From: Sediminicola sp963974715
Lineage (GTDB): Bacteria; Bacteroidota; Bacteroidia; Flavobacteriales; Flavobacteriaceae
Assembly (NCBI GenBank): GCA_963974715.1
Contig: CAXBDK010000004.1
Location: forward strand, 283,169-347,168
DNA length: 64,000 bases
Direction: 5' to 3'
Below the pieces are notes generated by a model. The model was not told the origin of the DNA, did no database searches, and saw only the letters and a list, made by a program, of their open reading frames with translations. Below are positions 37,061 to 44,017 of this stretch, piece by piece. The first letter of the stretch is position 1. Each line of letters opens with the position of its first letter. Made by a program: the position numbers and the translations under genes.

Positions 37061-37254
37061 GGACAGATGGATTTTCTGCCACTTTTATAAGAAAATCGTT
37101 CAGGCATGTATCGAGGTTGGATTGTATCGGAAAAGAAAGGAAGTTGCCCCCGTCATCATGCTGATTTTTGATAAGTGAACTATCTAGAAATGACATTCTA
37201 CCTTCATACTTAGCTATTTTTGTTAATTTTATCAGATACTTTAAATCATTTTTG

Positions 37255-38151
37255 ATGTTAAGAAAAATATCGGCCGCAGTATTTATGTCAATTTTCATTT
37301 TTGCACTATTAAGTTGCGGTAAAAATAAAAAAGAAGGCTTTTATAAGACAACAAATCTAAAAGCAGGGTTTCCTCAAATTTTAGAACCGGTAAAGAAAAA
37401 TTTACCCTTTAAAATTGTTAGCTATTCCATTTTGGAGACCAAAAATGATTCTCTCTCCGTGTATTTTGGGAAATTAAGACAAGGTAATCATTCTGGTAAT
37501 TGGCTCGCATTATCATCAAATGGCCAACTAAAACAATTTTCTACAATTGAAGTGGCCACCAATCCAAAAACTGATAAAGAAAATAATTTTGACATGGAAT
37601 TCAATAATTCCCAAAATAGGATTTCATTACGAATCAAAAGTTTGGATACTATAAGCAATAGTGTTGTTTATTCATGGAGTAATCCCACTACCCTAACGGA
37701 TACATTAAATATTCTAACGATTGATCGGCCACTTCGTCCAGGAAATTCATTGCCATTAATTGAATTCACCAATTTAAAAGGAGAAAACTATACGCTAGAT
37801 GACTTTAAGGGACAGACCATTGTTTTAAATTGGTGGGCTGTTTCCTGTGCGCCATGTAGAGAGGAGATACCTGGTTTAAATAAATTGGTTGCTAAATATC
37901 GTAATAGAAATGTAAAGTTCATAGCCATAGCCGATGATTCTAAAGCCAATGTTTCCCGATTTCTTGAAAAGAACGATTTTGAATATGATATAGTATTTGC
38001 TTCTGAAAAGGCCCGTCAGATATTTGGAAATTCCTATCCGAAGAACGTTATAATAGATAGTACCCATACCGTTACATATTATTCCGAGGGCGGCAATAAA
38101 TTAAAATGGAAAGAAATCGACGAGCATCTAACAATGTATTTTTTAAAGTAA
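37255..38151 (+). CDS. TlpA-family thioredoxin-like lipoprotein
   Basis: With the start at Met 37255 the protein is about 298 residues and opens with a lipoprotein signal (MLRKISAAVFMSIFIFALLSC) with the lipobox Cys. An upstream in-frame ATG at 37168 would add 29 residues that spoil the signal. The middle is a beta-rich DUF4369-like or extracytoplasmic domain. The C-terminal TlpA domain has GQTIVLNWWAVSCAPCREEI with the CxxC redox site and cis-Pro region SYPKNVIID. It would reduce disulphides on the periplasmic side of the envelope. Its base composition is visibly more AT-rich than the adjoining mob genes. TlpA genes often accompany MauE/DoxX and SusCD-peptidase clusters such as the one at 43100-51404. 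Confidence 0.85.
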   Translation: MLRKISAAVFMSIFIFALLSCGKNKKEGFYKTTNLKAGFPQILEPVKKNLPFKIVSYSILETKNDSLSVYFGKLRQGNHSGNWLALSSNGQLKQFSTIEVATNPKTDKENNFDMEFNNSQNRISLRIKSLDTISNSVVYSWSNPTTLTDTLNILTIDRPLRPGNSLPLIEFTNLKGENYTLDDFKGQTIVLNWWAVSCAPCREEIPGLNKLVAKYRNRNVKFIAIADDSKANVSRFLEKNDFEYDIVFASEKARQIFGNSYPKNVIIDSTHTVTYYSEGGNKLKWKEIDEHLTMYFLK

Positions 38152-38499
38152 GCCCGCATTAAGGAAATATTTTAATTATATCTCCTCCCGTTATCAAAGG
38201 TTGGTAAATCGATTATTTGTCGAAAAAGCCAAATAAATCCGCTTTTTATTTCTACAGCAATCTTGTCTATCTCTTGCTTCGAACCAAATCTGCAGACAGG
38301 ATTATAGGATGCCAAAATAATAAATGGTGTCAAGCGGACTCGCTCCCCTATTTTTCCATGCAAGGCAGCGCCCGCTCCGGCACTGCGGATCGGGCAAGCG
38401 CAATGGAATGGAAAATCGGGGAGCGTGTCCAAGACCATCAGCGACCGGCTCTTTTCCCGAAAGGAAATGGAGGGGAATGTGCCGGACGAGACTTCCCTC
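38152..38499. other. Region beyond mobC, source copy of the flanking duplication
   Basis: No supported gene. Bases 38387-38499 are the intact-side copy of the sequence whose decayed duplicate lies at 36883-36990. Plus-strand frames here are antisense to mobC or random. Confidence 0.45.
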
Positions 38500-40482
38500 C
38501 TACCCCCTCTTCCTGATGACCAAATGTGCGGTCATGGGGTCGTTCAACAACTGTTCGATCTCGGTCTCTATGATGTTCTGGATATCCTGTTTAATTTCCC
38601 GATAGTTCCGTTGCACCATATCCGGGCTAAGGTCCCGCACGGGGGCTATGCGCTGATAGGCATCCTCTTCCCTTTTCAACGTCTCATGGTCGTTGATGAT
38701 CTCACAGTGAAAGGCTTTCAGATCGATCTTATTGGTGGGATCGTCGGCCACCATCCCTACGAACTGTCCCGAGCTCATGGAAGAGATGGTAGAGGGCGGA
38801 ATGGCCAGTTCCAGTTGTTTGGATCTGCTGATGGAGGTATCCCCGCTATTGATGGAAAGGCTCTCCCGGTCCTGCATGATCTTTCCGAAGCGTTCGGAAA
38901 GCTGTTTGGCCGAGTCCCCCGTTACCTGGCCCGAAACGATGTTGCCGATGATGTTCACCAGGACGTCCGCCTGCTCCCGGCCGTAATCCTTTCTCAGCTG
39001 ACTAAAATCCTGGACCCCCAGGCACGTGGCCACCTTGTTGGAACGTGCCGTGGCGATCAGGCTGTCCATATTGTTCAGGTAAATGGTTGGGAACTCGTCA
39101 AAGACAAGGCTGGACTTGAGCTTGCCCTTTTGGTTGACCTGCTTTACCAAACGGGTGATGTAGAGGGACAGTACGGCCCCATAGGTCTGTATCTTTTGAG
39201 GGTTGTTGCCCATACAGACAATTTTTGGATCATCGGGATTGTTGATGTCCAGGGTAAAATCATTGCCCGACATGACGTAGTACAGGGACGGGGAGGAAAG
39301 CCTGGCCATAGCGATCTTGGCGGACGCTATCTGTCCCTCCAGCTGTTCCATCACATCGTTGATATAGGCATTTACAAAGGGGTTGATGAGCACCTCGATC
39401 TCCGGTTCCCTCCTGAGGAGCGTAAAAAGGTCATCATACTCCACCTGCATCAGTTCGATCACATGGGGCAGGGTACAGAACTCCCCGTCCTGGTATTTGC
39501 GCAAGTACCAGATAATGGCCGTCAGGAAATTGATGGGCGATTCCACAAAGAAGTCCCCCTGTTTCCTGATCCATTCACGGTTCAGGCCCATCAGAATGGT
39601 CCTGGCCGATTCCGCCGCATCCGTGATATCCAACATGGTGGAAGGTTCCAACGGATTGCAACGGTGCATGATCTTGTCAAAATCGATGACATAAAAGGAG
39701 GGCGCTTTTTTGTAACCTCCCTTATGTTGCAACCAAGCGTTGTATGCTATACGGGAAAGGTCGTCGTACTTAAAATCGTATACGAACATGGCAAAGCCCT
39801 TGCGTATGTGCTGGGTGATCACATGTCGGATGACAAAATAGGATTTTCCCGATCCGGGCGTTCCGAGCACCATCAGTCCACGGAACGGGTTGATGATGTT
39901 GATACAGCTGTGCCGTATCTTGTCCTTTAGCCGGTACTGGGCGGGCAGGTTGACGGAATATTCGTTTTCCAACAGCCGCTCTTCCTGTGGAAAGGTCTCG
40001 TTTTCCCTGTTGAAGATATCGTCGCTGTTCAGGGAAGTCTGGATGATCCGTGACAACAGCGTGCCCCCCGTCAGGATGAGCAGGAAACCGATGGAGGTGA
40101 TGGCCATATACAGGATGGCCAAGGTGGTATCCGGCGGTGACAAATACCATGACCAAAGGGACCCAAAGTACAACAAGAGGCCCGGCAGTATATGGGCCAA
40201 GGCATTTTTAGGTTTCAGTTTTTCGTTTTTTCGCCCCTTGGCCCCGAGCAGGGAAATAAACAGCATTCCCAAGGCGATCAGTTTAGAGGTCTGGAAATGC
40301 TCAAAGAGGCCCGTCCGGTAAATGTTGTGGAGCAGCCTGTTGGTAAACTCCATGGTAAGCCCCCAGTGTTTGAAGGCATTGAAACAGTAATAATAGAAGT
40401 GCAGGCACAAAATAGTGATGCTTAATAGCCTGGTCATGTCCAAGATCTTGCGCAGTGCCTGTTCGTTTTCCCCTGTCTGCAT
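38500..40482 (-). CDS. mobC: MobC conjugative coupling protein (VirD4/TraG family)
   Basis: This 660-residue inner-membrane ATPase has three or four N-terminal transmembrane segments (about 17-35, 68-80, 98-116, 120-145). The P-loop domain carries Walker A GTPGSGKS (207-214) and Walker B SLVFDEFPTIY. Further VirD4 motifs are SNKVATCLGVQDFSQLRKDYG and NIIGNIVSGQVTGDSAKQLSERFGK. Coupling proteins bring the relaxase-DNA complex to a type IV channel. No channel genes are present, so the element is mobilisable rather than self-transmissible. It is the third gene of the mobA-mobB-mobC series, on the same strand. Confidence 0.93.
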   Translation of the reverse strand: MQTGENEQALRKILDMTRLLSITILCLHFYYYCFNAFKHWGLTMEFTNRLLHNIYRTGLFEHFQTSKLIALGMLFISLLGAKGRKNEKLKPKNALAHILPGLLLYFGSLWSWYLSPPDTTLAILYMAITSIGFLLILTGGTLLSRIIQTSLNSDDIFNRENETFPQEERLLENEYSVNLPAQYRLKDKIRHSCINIINPFRGLMVLGTPGSGKSYFVIRHVITQHIRKGFAMFVYDFKYDDLSRIAYNAWLQHKGGYKKAPSFYVIDFDKIMHRCNPLEPSTMLDITDAAESARTILMGLNREWIRKQGDFFVESPINFLTAIIWYLRKYQDGEFCTLPHVIELMQVEYDDLFTLLRREPEIEVLINPFVNAYINDVMEQLEGQIASAKIAMARLSSPSLYYVMSGNDFTLDINNPDDPKIVCMGNNPQKIQTYGAVLSLYITRLVKQVNQKGKLKSSLVFDEFPTIYLNNMDSLIATARSNKVATCLGVQDFSQLRKDYGREQADVLVNIIGNIVSGQVTGDSAKQLSERFGKIMQDRESLSINSGDTSISRSKQLELAIPPSTISSMSSGQFVGMVADDPTNKIDLKAFHCEIINDHETLKREEDAYQRIAPVRDLSPDMVQRNYREIKQDIQNIIETEIEQLLNDPMTAHLVIRKRG

Positions 40483-40604
40483 GTGCGAAGTTTTAAATTT
40501 TTGTTGTTATGGTAATTCTTCACAAAGCCAAGAAATGGCTTTGGTCACGGCCTTGGTCCGTGGAGGCGATGCCGTCCGGAGGACAAAAAGCCGGAGCGGA
40601 CCCA

Positions 40605-41086
40605 GGCGGTGGCCCCTGTCCGTTCCCGGGCGGAACGCTGTGGCAGGTTCGGCCCCGGAACGGTCCCTGACACTGGACTGCTAAGCAACAGCCTCTCGAA
40701 AACCTAACATATCTTAAACTGGGCATAGCTTTAAAAACAAGAATGGCCTTGGTTTCTGCCGCAGTGCGCTGCGGCTGTAACCCCATTCTCCGTTTTCGTG
40801 CGGAATGCTGTGGCAAATTCGGCACGGGAATGGCACCTGACAATAACCTGTTCATCGTTTTTTCTTTTTCTTCTTCCGGTGTTTTTTGAGATGGAACGGA
40901 AGGTAGTCCGACACCAGTTCCACTTGTAGCAGTTCGTCCAGCAAAGTAGTTCCTCTGGGAGCATCTGCAGGAACGGGAGGAGTTGGCATGGCCTTGGTTT
41001 CTGCCACAGTGTGCTGTGGCTGTAACCCCTCCTCCAGTTCCCGTGCGGAATGCTTTGGCAGGTTCGGCGCGGGAACGGCATCTGAC
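40605..41086 (-). repeat. Three partial tandem copies of the relaxase C-terminal segment
   Basis: A unit of about 100 bp inside the relaxase gene (40988-41086) recurs at 40742-40842 beyond the stop codon, and in a more decayed form at about 40605-40672. Shared blocks include GGCCTTGGTTTCTGCC, GGCTGTAACCCC and GCGGAATGCT. In the gene the unit codes for PNLPKHSARELEEGLQPQ and following; the second copy would code PNLPQHSARKRRMGLQPQ. This suggests repeated slippage or recombination at the 3' end of mobB. No other gene was seen in 40483-40851. Confidence 0.7.
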
Positions 41087-42132
41087 CCTAGGCGTTGTAA
41101 CAAAGCTTTGGCTCCAAAGTTTTTGCCCAGTTCGCTGCCGTTGAACACACATTGGGTTCGGTGGTCCACAAAGGTCACACCGAACAATTTGCCATCGGCG
41201 CTTTCCCGTAGCCTTAAATGTACCCCCAGCCTTTTCAAGGCCTTCACAAAAGCTTCCATCGAACCGACCTCAGCATTTAACAAGGTTTTGTCCACGGCAT
41301 TTTTCAGCTTGGCCTTATGCGGTTGCTTTTTAGATTTATTGTCCAAGAACTTCTTCCGCAAATGCTGTAATGTGGGACTGCCATAAAACAAACTGGCCTT
41401 TATTGGCACGCCTATCGGATTTCCCTGCCCATTCAGAATACGGTACTGTAGGCCATCGTGCCTGTACATGGTGGAGTCCTCCCCTCCCCTATCAGCGTGC
41501 ACGTTGTACCGGTTCAGGACCGCATTGAGTTCGGGCAGGCTGGCATATTTGTAGGTGTCCAAGACATTGAGCAGCACGTTCTGAATGGCCCTTTTGATGG
41601 CGTGTTTGCCGTATTGGACCCGTTGTGCCGGCACGGGCATTAAGGTGCGTTGCTGTTTCTTTTGTCTTTCGGCCACCACCAGCCCAAATTCAAGCTCGAT
41701 GGCTTTTCGGGCCATTTCGGACTGGTTCCTGCCGATGTTGTTCATGTCGATCCGGCTTCCGTCAGCCCGTATATTTACCGAACAGATATGTAGGTGGGGA
41801 TGGCCTGCATCCAAATGGCGGTAGATCAGATACGGCTGCTTTCCGAAACCGATCCCATTCATATAGGCATGTGCAATGGAATTCATTGTTTCGTCCGATA
41901 CGGTTTCCGAAGGGTCAAAATTGAGGGAGATATGTACGCTGTTGCGACTCACGTTGGGGTTGAGCCCTACCCTGCCCAACAATCGGTCCAAGCGTATTTT
42001 GGCGCTCATATATGCCACATCCACAGGATAGTTTCCCTGACCGATGCACCTTGCCACTCCTTCTTTTACCTTGGTCTCGTTATAGTTAAAGATCCGGTGG
42101 ATCGAATGCCCAGTTTTTATCACCGCAACCAT
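40852..42132 (-). CDS. mobB: MobB relaxase/mobilisation nuclease
   Basis: This 426-residue relaxase has the family N-terminus (IHRIFNYNETKVKEG). The metal-binding three-histidine motif lies in YRHLDAGHPHLHIC (His111, His113, His115). DGSRIDMNN follows. The C-terminal third is positively charged and ends in HLKKHRKKKKKKR. Relaxases nick oriT and lead the strand into the recipient. The gene overlaps mobA by 13 nt. Its 3' region carries a repeated unit, two more copies of which lie downstream, so the present C-terminus may be shorter or longer than the ancestral one. Confidence 0.92.
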   Translation of the reverse strand: MVAVIKTGHSIHRIFNYNETKVKEGVARCIGQGNYPVDVAYMSAKIRLDRLLGRVGLNPNVSRNSVHISLNFDPSETVSDETMNSIAHAYMNGIGFGKQPYLIYRHLDAGHPHLHICSVNIRADGSRIDMNNIGRNQSEMARKAIELEFGLVVAERQKKQQRTLMPVPAQRVQYGKHAIKRAIQNVLLNVLDTYKYASLPELNAVLNRYNVHADRGGEDSTMYRHDGLQYRILNGQGNPIGVPIKASLFYGSPTLQHLRKKFLDNKSKKQPHKAKLKNAVDKTLLNAEVGSMEAFVKALKRLGVHLRLRESADGKLFGVTFVDHRTQCVFNGSELGKNFGAKALLQRLGSDAVPAPNLPKHSARELEEGLQPQHTVAETKAMPTPPVPADAPRGTTLLDELLQVELVSDYLPFHLKKHRKKKKKKR

Positions 42133-42521
42133 AGCCCGACCATTTTCCTAAAGTGTTCCTCTATTTCAGCCAACTTCTGGAACAGGATGGCCTTGTCCCT
42201 TTCGTTCAGCTCCACCCAAGCCTTAAAATCTTCTATGCGCCAAAGGGAATGCAGTTTTTTGACCGCTTGGTTGAAGTTGGTCCCGATGTGGTTGAGTTCA
42301 TCCTTTAACTGTCCGATTTCCTCCATAAGACCGTCCAAGGATGCATTGCGGTATGTGGTGACCACCGGTCTTTCAAAAAGGCACGACCGGATATAGCCGC
42401 TCAATTTTCGACAGGTGGTCCTTTGGCATTGTTTTAAAAGTTTCTGGTGTTCTTCAGGGGTAAAACGAACGGTTACCCACCGGGTACGTTTTGAATTTTT
42501 CTGCTCCATTTTCTCCTTCAT
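42120..42521 (-). CDS. mobA: MobA-type relaxosome accessory protein (ribbon-helix-helix)
   Basis: This 133-residue protein has an N-terminal ribbon-helix-helix-like domain (WVTVRFTPEEHQKLLKQCQR, then LSGYIRSCLFERP). A coiled helical tail follows with the mobilisation-protein signature HIGTNFNQAVKKLHSL. It binds oriT and positions the relaxase, whose gene overlaps it by 13 nt. The candidate oriT lies 37-90 nt upstream. Naming follows the Bacteroidetes mobA-mobB-mobC convention. Confidence 0.88.
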   Translation of the reverse strand: MKEKMEQKNSKRTRWVTVRFTPEEHQKLLKQCQRTTCRKLSGYIRSCLFERPVVTTYRNASLDGLMEEIGQLKDELNHIGTNFNQAVKKLHSLWRIEDFKAWVELNERDKAILFQKLAEIEEHFRKMVGLWLR

Positions 42522-42557
42522 TAGGTTATCATCAGCAATCCGCTACCTTAAAAAGCA

Positions 42558-42611
42558 GGGCCCACGAGTTCCGAGTAAGGGGCCCCAAAAAAATCGATTG
42601 TGTCACAATCG
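42558..42611. other. Candidate origin of transfer (oriT) upstream of mobA
   Basis: Two inverted repeats lie directly upstream of the mob operon: GGGCCC (42558-42563) with GGGGCCCC (42579-42586), and a perfect 8-bp hairpin CGATTGTG-T-CACAATCG (42595-42611). Inverted repeats next to relaxase genes are typical for oriT. The nic site cannot be read from sequence alone. The second palindrome could instead be a repressor site. Confidence 0.45.
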
Positions 42612-43099
42612 GACATCTTGCCGTTATCCAAAACGACAGGATAACTTTACCGACCTACAAGCAACTTTTACCAACGGAACACTTAACGTCTTGGCAAATT
42701 GAAAAGCCAAAAGCCGCGCGTTATGTGAACTATAATATGAACTGTGGAGGTTAAAGAATTGATAGCGAACAAAAAAGTCTATTTGTGCGCGTTCCTATAA
42801 CAATGAATTGAAGTGGATTACAAAGATACGGAAAATTGATATTCTTCCCAATTCCAACAAGAAATAGGGACACAAATTTCATAACGAACAGCTTCAAAAT
42901 TTGGCTACGGAATATCGACCTTAACCCTCGTCAAGAGGAAAAACAACTTTCTTTAAGAAAAATTTAACAGTAAATATCTGATAATGCCAAGTATTGGGCA
43001 GAAAGTGTTAAGTGGTTTTCGAATAGTTCGAAATAACTTAGTCCAACGGTTTAACGCTCATTACCAACACATTAAAAAAGGCAATGATAAATAAAAGCT
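42612..43099. other. Intergenic region between the mob operon and the MauE gene
   Basis: No supported gene. The stretch is AT-rich and probably carries the promoter of the MauE/DUF6520 pair. No clear promoter boxes were recognised. Confidence 0.5.
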
Positions 43100-43591
43100 T
43101 TGGACATGAAACTACGGCACCAACATAGGGACACAATTATCGGTATCATTTGCATGCTGTTGGTCCTCTTGTTCACCTATGCCGCACTCACCAAATTATT
43201 GGAAGGGGAGCGGTTCCGCACCAATCTTCTCAACTCGCCCGTTATGGGCGGTGAAACGGTCGCCGATGTGGCCTCCTGGTCCGTTCCCATGGCGGAACTG
43301 GTAGTGGCCCTATTGCTATGTATTCCAAAATTCAGGCTGGCGGGACTGTACGGGGCTTTGGGACTGTTGCTGATCTTTACGGCCTATACAATGGGCATTT
43401 TGTTTTTTGCCCCCTATACGCCCTGTTCCTGTGGTGGGATCATCACGTTTTTATCTTGGGAACAGCATTTGGCCCTGAACGGGTGCTGTCTTCTTTTGAC
43501 GATGGTCGGGATCAGATTGGCACAACGCTATAATAACAATGAAAAAACGGTGCTGTCCCGCTGCCGATTGGATAGAGACGGCTTCCTGTAA
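43100..43591 (+). CDS. MauE/DoxX-family redox-associated membrane protein
   Basis: This 163-residue protein has four hydrophobic segments (about 11-29, 60-76, 81-101, 123-140). The cysteine motif YTPCSCGGI lies near residues 113-121, typical of MauE-type DoxX proteins in Bacteroidetes, and NGCCLL occurs further on. They are thought to serve redox or disulphide chemistry in the envelope, often with TlpA-type thioredoxins; one such gene is at 37255. Met3 is an alternative start. The DUF6520 gene follows in the same direction after 89 nt. Confidence 0.85.
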   Translation: MDMKLRHQHRDTIIGIICMLLVLLFTYAALTKLLEGERFRTNLLNSPVMGGETVADVASWSVPMAELVVALLLCIPKFRLAGLYGALGLLLIFTAYTMGILFFAPYTPCSCGGIITFLSWEQHLALNGCCLLLTMVGIRLAQRYNNNEKTVLSRCRLDRDGFL

Positions 43592-43680
43592 AAATATTTT
43601 GTTGCGCGACAAGAGCAGGGCGACGCCTACCCCCTGGAACAAGAGTGGGCATTAATTTTTAACCTTAAATTTTTAAGATC

Positions 43681-43968
43681 ATGAATAAATTAAAATTGAT
43701 TTTACCGTTGTTGGCCTTTGTGATGGCCATTGGACTTTCCTTTGCGTTCGTAAGCAATACTGCAGAGGATTATTACGCAACAGGATTTATCCAAATTGGA
43801 ACAGCTTGGTACCAAGTGGACGTTGCGTGTGAAGAAAGTGCCGCTTATCCTTGTATTGCACAGATCGAGGGGGAAACCCAGCAATATATAGTATATGCCG
43901 ACCGAAGCACGGAGACACCTTTAGAAAGTGGTACACCGGATGTTAAGGTCGTTGACGACCCAAGGTAA
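43681..43968 (+). CDS. DUF6520-family small exported protein
   Basis: This 95-residue protein has a clear signal or anchor segment (MNKLKLILPLLAFVMAIGLS). A short mature part follows with two Cys (VACEESAAYPCIAQI), typical of DUF6520 proteins of flavobacteria. These often occur as small genes near MauE/DoxX and SusCD loci; the role is unknown. The two cysteines could be a substrate of the neighbouring redox membrane protein, which is inference. A strong terminator follows. Confidence 0.8.
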   Translation: MNKLKLILPLLAFVMAIGLSFAFVSNTAEDYYATGFIQIGTAWYQVDVACEESAAYPCIAQIEGETQQYIVYADRSTETPLESGTPDVKVVDDPR

Positions 43969-43976
43969 TTGCAATG

Positions 43977-44010
43977 ACACCGGGAATTTTTATGGATTCC
44001 CGGTGTTTTT
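43977..44010. terminator. Bidirectional rho-independent terminator between DUF6520 and M16 genes
   Basis: An 11-bp perfect stem ACACCGGGAAT / ATTCCCGGTGT with an 8-nt loop is followed by a T-run on the plus strand. It lies between convergent genes, 8 nt after one stop codon and 8-12 nt from the other. Confidence 0.85.
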
Positions 44011-44017
44011 GTTTTCT

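Noticed and set aside
36846..37178. 110-codon plus-strand ORF
   Set aside because: It runs across the decayed mobC duplication, whose coding sense is the other strand, and has no protein-like composition.
38425..39930. 501-codon plus-strand ORF
   Set aside because: It lies fully antisense to mobC, whose motifs are unambiguous; long antisense frames are common opposite GC-richer genes.
40520..41152. 210-codon minus-strand ORF
   Set aside because: It reads the relaxase repeats in a different frame; the repetition explains the open frame.
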